A stretch of 64,000 nt of DNA from Staphylococcus equorum (GTDB taxonomy: Bacteria; Bacillota; Bacilli; Staphylococcales; Staphylococcaceae): positions 1-64,000 of the forward strand of contig NZ_LNNB01000012.1 of the NCBI RefSeq assembly GCF_001747895.1, read 5' to 3'. The notes under the pieces were generated by a model that was not told where the DNA came from, ran no database searches, and was given only the letters and a program-made list of their open reading frames with translations. The position numbers and the translations under genes are program-made. Each line of letters begins with the position of its first letter. The first letter of the stretch is position 1. Below, piece after piece: positions 52,573-63,973 of this stretch.

Positions 52573-52768
52573 CAATACATAAGTAATTCGAATTCATATG
52601 TTTTAAATCGTAAGAAGACGTACACGTTTTAGAACACTTATCGCTACTGTTGTCACAAATCTAACCTTTTTACATATAATTTGGGAAATGAATGTGAAAC
52701 AACCAACTTGGGCAACATGAGTTATAAGTTGAAGAAGGGCTTCTTCTCGTATTGCAAGTTCACTCATA
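52573..52768 (+). promoter_or_regulatory. Long spacer between riboswitch and terminator, with possible second promoter
   Basis: About 200 bases separate the aptamer from the only T-tailed terminator, longer than usual. TTGTCA (52650-52655) and a perfect TATAAT (52675-52680), 19 bases apart, may start xpt independently of the aptamer. A GAAGAAGGGCTTCTTC hairpin lies at 52732-52747. Confidence 0.4.
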
Positions 52769-52803
52769 GATCCTGAAACTAAGTTAGTTTAGGACTTTTT
52801 TTG
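52769..52803 (+). terminator. Attenuator before xpt
   Basis: Stem TCCTGAAACT / AGTTTAGGA followed by nine T. It lies 27 bases before the xpt start codon and is the likely expression platform. Confidence 0.75.
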
Positions 52804-52829
52804 TACACAAAATGAGGAGGTTTTTTCGA

Positions 52830-53407
52830 GTGGATTTGTTGAAACAGAAAGTAGAAGCAGATGGTGTCGTTATTGATGAGAAGATTTTGAAAGTGGACGG
52901 ATTTTTAAATCATCAAATCGATGCAAGGTTAATGTACGATGTAGGACAAACGTTTTATGAGCAGTTTAAGGACGAAGGTATTACTAAAATATTAACAATA
53001 GAGGCTTCAGGTATTGCACCAGCTATCATGGCTGCAATGCACTTTGATGTACCGTGTCTATTTGCGAAAAAAGCAATGCCGAGTACGTTAAAGAAAGATG
53101 TATATCAAGCAGATATCCATTCATTCACAAAAAACACGACAAGTACGGTCATTGTTTCAAATGAATTTTTAGGTGAGCATGATCGCGTATTAATCATAGA
53201 TGACTTTTTAGCGAACGGCGATGCATCACTTGGTTTAAACGAAATTGTAGAAAAAGCGCATGCAACTACGGTCGGTGTTGGCATTGTAGTAGAGAAAAGC
53301 TTCCAACCCGGAAGAGAGCGATTAGAACAAGCAGGTCTTACAGTTTCATCACTATGTAAAGTTGCTTCTTTAAGTGGAAACAAAGTAACGTTTCTAGGGG
53401 ACGAAGC

Positions 53408-53411
<4 letters not shown>
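52830..53411 (+). CDS. xpt: Xanthine phosphoribosyltransferase
   Basis: This 193-residue PRTase has the N-terminus DLLKQKVEADGVVIDEKILKVDGFLNHQID and PRPP loop VLIIDDFLANGDASLG. It converts xanthine and PRPP to XMP. Start is GTG 52830, nine bases after GAGGAGG; a frame from 52812 would include the ribosome site. It leads the purine salvage operon and overlaps pbuX by four bases. Confidence 0.95.
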
Positions 53412-56178
<2,767 letters not shown>

Positions 56179-56199
56179 GTCAAAGGAGATTTAAAAGTT

Positions 56200-57741
56200 A
56201 TGGAAATGGCGAAAGAGCAAGAGCTCATACTTGTTTTAGACTTTGGTAGCCAATACAACCAATTAATTACACGTCGTATTCGTGAAATGGGAGTGTACAG
56301 TGAATTACACGACCATGAAATGAGTATGGATGAAATTAAAAGTTTGAACCCTAAAGGTATTATCCTTTCTGGTGGACCAAATTCAGTTTACGAAGAAGAT
56401 TCATTTACAATTGATCCAGAAATATATAATTTAGGTATTCCTATTTTAGGTATTTGCTATGGTATGCAACTTACAACTAAATTATTAGGTGGAAAAGTTG
56501 AGCGCGCTAATGAACGCGAATACGGTAAAGCAGTTATTAATGCTAAAACGGATGAATTATTCTTTGGTTTACCAGAAGAACAAAATGTTTGGATGAGTCA
56601 TTCGGACAAAGTAATTGAAATTCCTGAAGGCTTTGAAGTCATTGCAGATAGCCCAAGCACACGTTATGCAGCTATCGAAGATAAAGAACGCCGCATTTAT
56701 GGCGTGCAATTCCACCCAGAAGTACGTCATACAGAATTCGGTAACGATTTATTACGTAACTTTGTACGTCGCGTCTGTGATTGTACAGGCGAATGGTCAA
56801 TGGAAAACTTTATCGATATTGAAATTGAAAAAATCCGCAACCTCGTTGGCGATCGTAAAGTCCTTTCTGCAATGAGTGGTGGGGTAGATTCATCAGTAGT
56901 TTCAGTATTACTACACAAAGCAATCGGTGACCAATTAACATGTATCTTCGTAGACCATGGTCTTTTACGTAAAGGTGAAGGCGACATGGTAATGGAACAA
57001 TTTGGTGAAGGTTTCAATATGAACATTATTCGTGTGGACGCACAAGAACGTTTCATGAGTAAACTAAAAGGTGTATCTGACCCAGAACAAAAACGTAAAA
57101 TCATTGGTAATGAATTCATCTATGTATTTGATGACGAATCATCTAAGTTAGAAGGCGTAGACTTCCTAGCTCAAGGTACATTGTATACAGATGTTATTGA
57201 ATCAGGTACGAAGACTGCACAAACAATTAAATCACACCATAACGTTGGGGGATTACCAGAAGATATGGATTTCCAATTAATCGAACCAATCAATACATTG
57301 TTTAAAGACGAAGTACGTGAATTAGGTATCGAATTAGGAATTCCAGAGCATTTAGTATGGAGACAACCGTTCCCAGGTCCTGGACTTGGTATTCGTGTGC
57401 TTGGCGAAATCACAGAAGATAAACTAGAAATTGTACGTGAATCTGACGCGATTTTAAGACAAGTTGTACGTGAAGAAGGTCTTGAACGTGAGATTTGGCA
57501 ATACTTCACGGTATTACCAGGCATCCAATCTGTAGGTGTTATGGGAGACTACCGCACGTATGATCACACAGTAGGCATCCGTGCTGTAACTTCTATTGAT
57601 GGCATGACAAGTGACTTCGCACGCATTGACTGGGAAGTCTTACAAAAGATTTCAAGTCGTATTGTAAATGAAGTAGACCACGTCAACCGCGTCGTCTATG
57701 ACATTACATCTAAGCCACCAAGCACAATCGAGTGGGAATAA
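56200..57741 (+). CDS. guaA: GMP synthase (glutamine-hydrolysing)
   Basis: This 513-residue enzyme has an N-terminal class I amidotransferase with Cys in GICYGMQL and the His/Glu pair in QFHPEV. The ATP-pyrophosphatase P-loop is SGGVDSS, followed by the dimerisation domain ending KPPSTIEWE. It converts XMP to GMP. The start MEMAKEQE is as in S. aureus. The 3' end with GAGTGGGAATAA is a well-known integration target for genomic islands, including SaPIbov1-type elements. Confidence 0.98.
   Translation: MEMAKEQELILVLDFGSQYNQLITRRIREMGVYSELHDHEMSMDEIKSLNPKGIILSGGPNSVYEEDSFTIDPEIYNLGIPILGICYGMQLTTKLLGGKVERANEREYGKAVINAKTDELFFGLPEEQNVWMSHSDKVIEIPEGFEVIADSPSTRYAAIEDKERRIYGVQFHPEVRHTEFGNDLLRNFVRRVCDCTGEWSMENFIDIEIEKIRNLVGDRKVLSAMSGGVDSSVVSVLLHKAIGDQLTCIFVDHGLLRKGEGDMVMEQFGEGFNMNIIRVDAQERFMSKLKGVSDPEQKRKIIGNEFIYVFDDESSKLEGVDFLAQGTLYTDVIESGTKTAQTIKSHHNVGGLPEDMDFQLIEPINTLFKDEVRELGIELGIPEHLVWRQPFPGPGLGIRVLGEITEDKLEIVRESDAILRQVVREEGLEREIWQYFTVLPGIQSVGVMGDYRTYDHTVGIRAVTSIDGMTSDFARIDWEVLQKISSRIVNEVDHVNRVVYDITSKPPSTIEWE
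57730..57741 (+). other. Candidate island attachment sequence at the guaA 3' end
   Basis: GAGTGGGAATAA is the conserved end of guaA used by several guaA-directed integrases. Only one copy was found in the window, so no element boundary can be drawn. Confidence 0.4.
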
Positions 57742-57755
57742 TAGTATAGAATGAT

Positions 57756-57793
57756 GCCCCCTTAGGCCATAGGCTTAAGGGGGTGTTTTTTAT
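57756..57793 (+). terminator. Terminator of the xpt-guaA operon
   Basis: Stem CCCCCTTAGGCC / GGCTTAAGGGGG (with small loop) followed by TGTTTTTT. Confidence 0.85.
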
Positions 57794-57994
57794 TTTAAAT
57801 AAAGTGCTAGAAATATTTCTTCATAATAATTCCTATGCTACTAATATCTTAAAAATTTTAAGGTATTAGTAGCATATTTTTAATTGAACTTCTTTTTATC
57901 TCCATCTAATATAAAGAAAATTTAATCTTAGGCAATAAAAAATAAATAAACATAAAGATTTGTAGATATTTTCTAAGGGATAAGTATAATTTAA
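57794..57994. other. Intergenic, AT-rich, start of the accessory zone
   Basis: An ATGCTACTAATATCTTAAAA / TTTTAAGGTATTAGTAGCAT imperfect hairpin lies at 57836-57876. No ORF. Confidence 0.4.
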
Positions 57995-58140
57995 GTTAAA
58001 TATAGAGAAATGTGTAACTTAGAATGCAGCCTAAATTATGAATGAAGGGTGGACTAAAATGGAAAAAACCGGGGGATTTTTCATATGGCAGAATAGTGAA
58101 AACTTTATATGGTAATAAAGTATATTATGATCACAAATAA
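57995..58140 (+). pseudogene. Lactococcin 972-family bacteriocin, degraded remnant
   Basis: The frame ending at 58140 encodes ...YGRIVKTLYGNKVYYDHK, which matches the conserved C-terminus of lactococcin 972-like bacteriocins (K-x-LxGNKxYYDHK). Just upstream another frame gives NEGWTKMEKTG, like the SGWxxxGK part; removing one G from GGGGG at 58071-58075 joins the two. A further short frame lies before it (58010-58043). No signal peptide remains. The genes that normally follow such a bacteriocin (DUF1430 membrane protein, ABC ATPase) do follow here, confirming the identity. Confidence 0.65.
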
Positions 58141-58148
58141 TAATATTT

Positions 58149-58184
58149 AGCCCACTAAGATTATTATTCTTAGTGGGCTTTTTA
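58149..58184 (+). terminator. Attenuator between bacteriocin remnant and membrane-protein gene
   Basis: Perfect 12-bp stem AGCCCACTAAGA / TCTTAGTGGGCT followed by TTTTTAT. It would limit read-through from bacteriocin to immunity/export genes. Confidence 0.8.
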
Positions 58185-58200
58185 TAAGGAGATAGAAGTT

Positions 58201-60236
58201 GTGAAAAGGATTTTAATAATATTAGCAGTAGTGATTTCACTCACTTTAAATTTTATTATTATCGACACTTATAAGTCACTTTCTTTTTATAATACTGTAG
58301 CAAAAGGAAATGAGAAAATAGAGTTTTTATTCACTCAAGAAAAGAAAAAGTATACTGACGAAGCGTTAGAGTATTTCAATAAACTGTCAAAAAAATACAA
58401 CACTAAAATTACAAAAGTCACATACATAAATAATGATGAAATCGTTATAAATACTAATGATGAAAAATTGAAAGCTATGGCAAACACCAATAATAAGATG
58501 ATGATATTTGATAGTAAGTTACATATTAAAATATATGCTCTAGAAGATACAAAATTATCAGAGAATGGCACTTATTATTTGTCAGGTAGTAAAAATAATA
58601 CTGAAAAAGTTAAAAATTTGATAGAAAAAAATGTAGGTCATATCGAAGAAATGGATAATAGTAGTGAAGTTTACTTAAAAATAGACCAATTTAGTTTAAC
58701 CCTATGTTCACTTTTAATTTTGATATATATGACAGTGTTACATCATTATTTAAACAATAATAAAAGTAACTATAAAATATTATATGATTTAGGATATGTA
58801 AGATATAGAATCATCTTGGCTATTATTAAATCATTTAGAACACAGATGCTCTACTATATTCTCCTTAATATATTACTTACACTATTGATGTATATATTAA
58901 TTTATAAAGATTTTCAGTTGTTAAATGTGATAGGTATTATTTTATTAACTACTTTAATCATACTATTACTGTCTTTAATAATTATAGTAATAATCACTTA
59001 TATATTTGGAAAGGATTTTGCTAAAAATAAAAAGCATAGTAATAAATTAATTATGATGTACACCTATATGCTATTAACAATTGTAATAGTTGTATTTTTA
59101 GTGCTATCTACTCAAAGTTTAATTAATAATTATAGCGAATATCAAAGACAAAAACTTTCTTGTGAACACTGGACACAAGCCGAGAACACCTATAAAACCA
59201 ACGTTATGGATAGAGGTCAGCTGAAAAATAGAAAGTTAGATATAGAAGTTAATAAGAAGTTTAAAAATTACTATAACAGTAACGAGAATAAAGGGTTTAT
59301 TATTGATACTATTAAATTTCTTGAGGTTGATGGAGAGCCATTATATGTAAGTGGTGAAATAGAAAATTATAATATCGATCCAGCTGGCAAAACAATTACG
59401 ATAGACCAACGATTTTTGAAAGACCATCCACAATATACTCAGGAAAATAAAAATGTATTAACTAAAATGATATATAAAGATAATACGCAGAATATCATAG
59501 TTCCAGTAAAGTATAAAAGCTATGAAAGTGAAATTAAAGACAATTTCAAAGATGAGTTCACTTTCAGAAAAAATTTATTTAAATATAAAGGAGAAGCAAA
59601 TGAAAGTTTAGATGTAATATTATTTGGACGAAAAATAATTCCTCTTACTTTACCTATGACGCTCAAATAGGAGGAGAAAAAAATACCATTATAGATCCTA
59701 TTGCAATAGTTGAAAGTGGAAAAACACATGAAGAAAATTTTGAACCATATTTTTCTCAATCTTATATGTTTAAGAGTATGTTAGATCATCCATATAAAAC
59801 AATAGAATCGGGATTGAAAAAATATAAATTAGATAACTATATTCCTACAGTAAGTTCGGTGTTCGATTCTAAAATAGAATTTATAAATGAACTGAAATCA
59901 AAAATGTATAAATATACTTTTTTATCGGGATTAACAGCATTAATTTATATGATAGTAAGTATCACTTTTATAAACCTTTATTTTAAATCGTATCAATATG
60001 TTATTTTTCTTAAACGAAATTTAGGCTATAGTTATTTTGAAATTCACAAATGGGTTTTATTCTTTTTGTGCTTGGTTAATTTCTTTATAGGCCTATTCCT
60101 TAGTAAAGGCTTAAATCAAATAGCAATACTATTTTATATAATTTTACTTATAGTTCACTCTACTGTGATAATGCATTCATTTAAAAAGTTGAATAAAGAA
60201 AATATAAATCAAGTATTGAAGGGGAAAAAAGAATGA
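58201..60236 (+). pseudogene. Bacteriocin-associated integral membrane protein (DUF1430), frameshifted
   Basis: Two frames make one protein of about 680 residues. Part one (58201-59670) has an N-terminal helix, an extracytoplasmic domain and three to four helices (~residues 165-305) followed by an outer domain. Part two, in another frame, picks up at SYFTYDAQIGGEKN (from ~59640) and ends with three more helices by 60236. Adding one A to AAAAA at 59631-59635 restores LFGRKNNSSYFTYDAQIGGEK. The family is the FtsX-like permease partner in lactococcin 972-type operons. Start GTG follows AAGGAGAT. Overlap with the ATPase is four bases. Confidence 0.8.
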
Positions 60237-60865
60237 TAAAACTTAATCATATTAATAAATCTTTTGATGGAAAAGTAATTTTCGAAAAATTTAGCGTCGT
60301 TATTGAATCAGGAGACTTTGTAATCATTAGAGGAGCAAGTGGTAAAGGGAAATCAAGCTTATTAAATATTATTGGATTACTTGAAGCTCCAGACTCAGGA
60401 GAAGTATTATACAACGGCGTTGTAGTGAAAAATGAAAAAACGAAATTAATCTATAAGCGTAAAGATATATCATACGTTTATCAAAATTATGGTCTGCTTG
60501 AAAATGAGACAATCCTTAAAAATCTCACTTTGCCATTAAATGTTTCGAAAAAAGAGATAACTAAATTAAAAAGTGTAATGAAAAAAGTTGGTTTGCAAGA
60601 TCTATCTTTAAAAACGAAAATTTACACATGTAGCGGCGGTGAACAACAAAGAATTGCTATCGCAAGAGCAATATTAAAAGAACCGAAATTAATTATTGCG
60701 GACGAACCTACAGGTAATTTGGATAGAGATAACAGTGATAATGTAATAAATATATTTAAAGCGTTAAATAAGCAAGGCATAACTATAATAATGGCGACAC
60801 ATGATAGCAATTATTTTGGTGTTGGAAATAAAATCATAAATTTAGACTTATCAACATCATGCTAA
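60233..60865 (+). CDS. ABC ATPase, lactococcin 972 bacteriocin-export group
   Basis: This 210-residue ATPase has Walker A GASGKGKSS, signature CSGGEQQRIAIARAIL, Walker B LIIADEPTGNLD and H-loop MATHDS. It is of the LolD/MacB type that pairs with FtsX-like permeases. It overlaps the DUF1430 gene by ATGA. Intact, but its partner is broken, so the export or immunity function may be lost. Confidence 0.88.
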   Translation: MIKLNHINKSFDGKVIFEKFSVVIESGDFVIIRGASGKGKSSLLNIIGLLEAPDSGEVLYNGVVVKNEKTKLIYKRKDISYVYQNYGLLENETILKNLTLPLNVSKKEITKLKSVMKKVGLQDLSLKTKIYTCSGGEQQRIAIARAILKEPKLIIADEPTGNLDRDNSDNVINIFKALNKQGITIIMATHDSNYFGVGNKIINLDLSTSC

Positions 60866-60897
60866 TCGAAGCGTGCTTGAGTAATTTGATCACTATT

Positions 60898-60955
60898 AAG
60901 CGAGAGACATAAATCAGTTTAAAACTAATTGTGGGCATAGTTCTCGCTTGTTTTG
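60898..60955 (+). terminator. Terminator of the bacteriocin-export operon
   Basis: AAGCGAGA / TTCTCGCTT outer stem with a long loop, followed by GTTTT. Confidence 0.6.
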
Positions 60956-61015
60956 GTGCATATTTAGCATTAAAGAAAAAAGGGATTGCCTGATTTAGAT
61001 AATTCCAAAAGCAAC
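60956..61015. other. Short hydrophobic frame, doubtful
   Basis: A frame starting at GTG 60931 and ending at 60993 encodes a ~20-residue hydrophobic helix ending LALKKKGIA. It has no ribosome site and overlaps the terminator, so I treat it as a relic or chance. Confidence 0.2.
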
Positions 61016-61047
61016 AAAAGGGCGACTGTTATTAGAGTCGCCCTTTT
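61016..61047. terminator. Bidirectional terminator
   Basis: Perfect 12-bp stem AAAAGGGCGACT / AGTCGCCCTTTT, dividing the export operon from the minus-strand micro-genes. Confidence 0.85.
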
Positions 61048-61066
61048 AAAGTAAAAGTGTTTTGAT

Positions 61067-61144
61067 TTATTTTTGATTTTTAAAATACATTAACGTTATG
61101 ACTATAGAGTATACAAATAGGAATATTATGATAAACATCGCCAT
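61067..61144 (-). CDS. 25-aa hydrophobic micropeptide
   Basis: ATG at 61144 with GAGG seven bases upstream starts a single-helix peptide (MAMFIIIFLFVYSIVITLMYF, then KNQK). It resembles small membrane toxins or immunity peptides in form only. It lies directly downstream of a decayed bacteriocin-like gene on the same strand. Confidence 0.45.
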   Translation of the reverse strand: MAMFIIIFLFVYSIVITLMYFKNQK

Positions 61145-61162
61145 AGTAAAACCTCATTTCTT

Positions 61163-61390
61163 TCATCTACAAATATAGTTTGTCGCGCCTATACACCCTA
61201 ATGAAGTAATTAAGCCACATATTGTTGCCATGCCAAAGGGTAATACCTAAAGTAATAGCAGCAGTCCAACAGCCTCTAGCACCACCACTTCCACAATGTG
61301 CTCCTACTATCCATTCAAACCAACCTCGTTCTTTGTGAGGTAAATTTTTATAAGAGTCAGTTTCAATTTCCTTGTAAATTAATGAAGTGG
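61163..61390 (-). pseudogene. Cys-rich bacteriocin-like gene (possibly halocin C8-like), degraded
   Basis: The minus strand encodes ...YKNLPHKERGWFEWIVGAH, then CGSGGARGCWTAAIT, and in a second frame MATICGLITSLGCIGATNYICR before TGA. Removing one C from the CCC near 61230-61232 joins them through FG. The joined end has five cysteines in a glycine/hydrophobic context, similar in pattern to halocin C8-like antimicrobial domains. No start codon or leader remains upstream. Family assignment is tentative; the frame join is directly visible. Confidence 0.45.
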
Positions 61391-61394
61391 TTAC

Positions 61395-61480
61395 CGTTAT
61401 GTTTTATAAATGTTTTTCTTGTATTAATCATAGTACCCGGTTTGTCTTCATCAACGAAAATACCATCATTAATCACTCCT
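61395..61480 (+). pseudogene. Fragment homologous to the small membrane protein at 62800
   Basis: TTATAAATGTTTTTCTTGTA plus the next ten bases match 28 of 30 bases at 62849-62878, and weaker similarity runs on to about 61480. In translation INVFLVLIIVPGLSSSTKIPSLI corresponds to INIFLVLIIAFGSSSLSMPLLII. It is a decayed duplicate. Confidence 0.5.
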
Positions 61481-61615
61481 ACTCTTTTTCTCAAATCCAC
61501 AAAATATACATATGAAAAAGGCAACAAATACTGATGGTACAAATAGTGATACTACTAAAAGTGGTGTAGACATGAGTAAATAGTTATAATCATATTTATA
61601 TTTACCAAAATTCAT
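61469..61615 (-). CDS. 48-aa membrane protein
   Basis: The start overlaps the stop of the upstream gene by ATGA, so it is translationally coupled. One long hydrophobic stretch (LLMSTPLLVVSLFVPSVFVAFFICIF) follows a Tyr/Lys-rich N-terminus (NFGKYKYDYNY) and precedes a basic end. Unknown family; part of a run of tiny membrane proteins. Confidence 0.6.
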   Translation of the reverse strand: MNFGKYKYDYNYLLMSTPLLVVSLFVPSVFVAFFICIFCGFEKKSRSD

Positions 61616-61860
61616 ACATATCTTCCATTTTGTTTATTCTGCTTGTTTTGTTTTTTATAATTCATGTAGGCATTAATATCTAACGTTAACAATGATGTGA
61701 AAAATATTAATGCGATTATAGATGTAACTATATAAGCTGTATTATCTTTAGTTATTATGGTGTATATTGCAAATACAATGAAAATTAAAGGTACCGGAAA
61801 AGGTTTTAAAAATATCGTCCTAACATCCTTAGTATTTGATTGAGAATCGCTATATTTCAT
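61612..61860 (-). CDS. 82-aa two-TM membrane protein
   Basis: Two helices (residues ~22-38 and ~44-64) and a Lys/Gln/Asn-rich tail (NYKKQNKQNKQNGRYV). AGGAGG precedes ATG. It couples to the 48-aa gene. No family recognised; position suggests immunity or accessory role for the decayed bacteriocin, which is inference. Confidence 0.65.
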   Translation of the reverse strand: MKYSDSQSNTKDVRTIFLKPFPVPLIFIVFAIYTIITKDNTAYIVTSIIALIFFTSLLTLDINAYMNYKKQNKQNKQNGRYV

Positions 61861-61887
61861 GAAATTCCTCCTGTGTAATTGGTAGTA

Positions 61888-62076
61888 TTATTTCTCATAA
61901 TTTTCTATAGTAGTGCCATCTTTCTTAACATGTTTACTGTTAGCGCTTAGTAATAATATCGTATTACAAACAAAGACAATTGCTAATACGATTAAAGCTG
62001 TTGATTCACCTATATTCGTGAAATCTAATATGGATAGGATAATCAAAATGTTAATTGTCCTGTATATACAATGCAT
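61888..62076 (-). CDS. 62-aa two-TM membrane protein
   Basis: Two hydrophobic helices (INILIILSILDF, STALIVLAIVFVCNTILLLSA) and a polar tail HVKKDGTTIENYEK. The ribosome site is weak and an in-frame stop lies just upstream; a frame starting ATG AGC 10 bases before is closed. The N-terminus may be damaged. Confidence 0.5.
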   Translation of the reverse strand: MHCIYRTINILIILSILDFTNIGESTALIVLAIVFVCNTILLLSANSKHVKKDGTTIENYEK

Positions 62077-62101
62077 TGCTCATTTTAATTTCTGATAATT
62101 T

Positions 62102-62272
62102 TTATAAATTAGAAACTTTCGTTTTACTATAAAGTATGCCGACGCCAAAGCCGCTATAACCTATTTGATAATCGAATTTAATAATCTCAATATATGGATT
62201 TTCTGTTAAAAATTCATTCACCTTTTTATTTAATCCTTTTTCTGTCATTGCAGTAAAATTTATGAATTTCAT
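62102..62272 (-). CDS. Cse60-like small protein (56 aa)
   Basis: Starts at ATG 62272, 12 bases after AAAGGA. The sequence KVNEFLTENPYIEIIKFDYQ followed by GFGVGILYSK is typical of small Cse60-type proteins (first described as a sigma-E-controlled Bacillus gene), which are widespread in Firmicutes and mobile DNA with unknown role. Confidence 0.6.
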   Translation of the reverse strand: MKFINFTAMTEKGLNKKVNEFLTENPYIEIIKFDYQIGYSGFGVGILYSKTKVSNL

Positions 62273-62314
62273 AATTGTATCAATCCTTTTTTTATTTTAT
62301 GTATTCTTATTTTA

Positions 62315-62653
62315 TTACTCGCCAGTAGAGTATTTTTTCCTAACACCTAAATAATTTACGACAATTAATATAAAAGTTGCAGCTAAAAATATAATTTCAG
62401 GATAGTTCATGAAAAGGCTGCCTTTGGTATCCCAAAAACCAAAAAGTCGAAATATAAGTATGAGTACTAAAATATAAACTAGCCAAACGCAAGTTCTAGC
62501 TAAAATTTCAATGAATATTTTCTTTTGTCTTTTGTCATATCGGCTATTATTCTTGTTATTATCCACAACTTCACTTGGTAAATACTTGCCTGTTATCACA
62601 GTCCAAATTGATGAAAATATCAAAATAGCAATGAAGAATAAAAGTAATTTCAA
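62315..62653 (-). CDS. 112-aa three-TM membrane protein
   Basis: Helices at residues ~2-22, ~52-72 and ~82-102; a charged loop NNKNNSRYDKRQKK lies after the first. The start is TTG 62653, eight bases after AAGGAG. It seems to head the minus-strand run of small genes. No family recognised. Confidence 0.65.
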   Translation of the reverse strand: MKLLLFFIAILIFSSIWTVITGKYLPSEVVDNNKNNSRYDKRQKKIFIEILARTCVWLVYILVLILIFRLFGFWDTKGSLFMNYPEIIFLAATFILIVVNYLGVRKKYSTGE

Positions 62654-62799
62654 AATAGGATCTCCTTATTAATTAATCAACAATATAAGTATAATCCATT
62701 TTGTATTGCTTTTAAATATATTATCAATAAAATATACATGACAAAAAAATTTTATGTTAGTGTATTGTTAAAAGAATTAAACACCAAGGAGATGTATTG

Positions 62800-62994
62800 A
62801 TGAAGAAAGAAGAGAATCTAGACACGGGTTTTATGATTTCTAGTATTATAAATATCTTTCTTGTATTAATCATAGCTTTTGGTTCATCTTCATTAAGTAT
62901 GCCATTATTAATTATATTAGTAATAATCACCATTCTAAATGCAGGTTACCTCGTTTATAAAGCTATGAACATAAGAAAAAAACACAATAATTAA
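62800..62994 (+). CDS. 64-aa two-TM membrane protein
   Basis: ATG 62800 follows AAGGAG; the frame is open to a TTG three bases before. Two helices (IINIFLVLIIAFG, MPLLIILVIITILNAGYLVY) and a basic tail NIRKKHNN. A decayed duplicate of its middle lies at 61395-61480. Confidence 0.62.
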   Translation: MKKEENLDTGFMISSIINIFLVLIIAFGSSSLSMPLLIILVIITILNAGYLVYKAMNIRKKHNN

Positions 62995-63028
62995 GCTTAC
63001 ATATCATTATAAAAAGGGAGATATATCT

Positions 63029-63229
63029 ATGATTATCACAATCTTAATTATAGTTTTGTTCGTTAATTTGCTAGAAGCATTGTATTTATTAACAAAGTGC
63101 TGGCATTTAAAGAAAAATAATGCGCCAGATAAAGAATATAAAAAAATGATTGATAAAGTAGCACCAATATTGAGTTGGACAATGATTATTTCGGTAATAT
63201 TGTTAGTGGGTACATTTATAGTTGCTTAG
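63029..63229 (+). CDS. 66-aa two-TM membrane protein
   Basis: Helices at residues 1-20 and ~45-65, joined by a charged loop HLKKNNAPDKEYKKMIDKV. AAAGGGAG precedes ATG. It is 34 bases after the 64-aa gene, in one operon. Confidence 0.62.
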   Translation: MIITILIIVLFVNLLEALYLLTKCWHLKKNNAPDKEYKKMIDKVAPILSWTMIISVILLVGTFIVA

Positions 63230-63296
63230 CCGAATTATAAATTTTATTTATAAGGTTTTATATGATGTATTTTAAGATATAAATGTTAAAATAGAC

Positions 63297-63324
63297 GTCC
63301 TCATACAAGTGTTTGTATGAGGAC
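63297..63324. terminator. Hairpin after the small-gene operon
   Basis: Perfect stem GTCCTCATACAA / TTGTATGAGGAC with a four-base loop. No T-run follows, so termination is uncertain. Confidence 0.45.
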
Positions 63325-63352
63325 ATTCTCAAGTTAAGGAGATTTATTAATA

Positions 63353-63745
63353 TTGAACAAAGTGATAGATTATTTCACTAAAGCACTTTATTTTTGTTTA
63401 AACCTCTGTATTGCAATATTAGGAGTTATATTAGTCGTATTTTTATTTCAAGAATGTTGGGGTATGATTTATACCTTTATAGAAAATAAAACGGTGAAGT
63501 ATAATTATGTCGTAGAGAAAATGTTGATTGCTTTCATGCATATCGAATTCATACTGTTAATCATACAATATTTCAGAAAGAATTATCATTTCTCATTACA
63601 ATTTTTTATTTACGTAGGAATTACGGCAGTGATTCGATTTATTATTGTAGAGCATTATAATGCAATTGAAACATTGCTTCTTGCAGTGACAATTGGTGTA
63701 TTAATATTTTGTTTACACTTATTGAAACGCTATTCATTAGATTAA
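63353..63745 (+). CDS. PsiE-like four-TM membrane protein
   Basis: This 130-residue protein has four hydrophobic helices and IRFIIVEHYNAIETLLLAVTIGVLIFCLHLLKRY at the end. This is reminiscent of PsiE (phosphate-starvation-inducible) family proteins, though I am not certain. Start TTG 63353 follows AAGGAG by ten bases. Confidence 0.65.
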   Translation: MNKVIDYFTKALYFCLNLCIAILGVILVVFLFQECWGMIYTFIENKTVKYNYVVEKMLIAFMHIEFILLIIQYFRKNYHFSLQFFIYVGITAVIRFIIVEHYNAIETLLLAVTIGVLIFCLHLLKRYSLD

Positions 63746-63814
63746 AAATTACGACGCAGATTTTGTGACTGAAATACTAATATGCATTTAGAATGCCAAA
63801 AGGGAGTTTTATAA

Positions 63815-63973
63815 TTGATAAAGAAGGTAAAAAGTACGTTAAGTAAATATGTAAAAAACGGTAAATTAGAGCAAGGCTTGTATAAAATAAGTGATAAACT
63901 TAAAAAGAAAACTGGAAAAGATTATTCAAAATATGTTAGTAAAATAATGGACCAATTACGTAAAAGAGTATAA
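63815..63973 (+). CDS. 52-aa highly basic small protein
   Basis: A TTG start, eight bases after AGGGAG, opens a frame rich in lysine (KKVKSTLSKYVKNGKLEQG..., KLKKKTGKDYSKYVSKIMDQLRKRV). The regular KxxxK/hydrophobic spacing predicts helices. It could be a small DNA- or RNA-binding protein or a toxin/antitoxin part; I do not recognise it. Confidence 0.55.
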   Translation: MIKKVKSTLSKYVKNGKLEQGLYKISDKLKKKTGKDYSKYVSKIMDQLRKRV

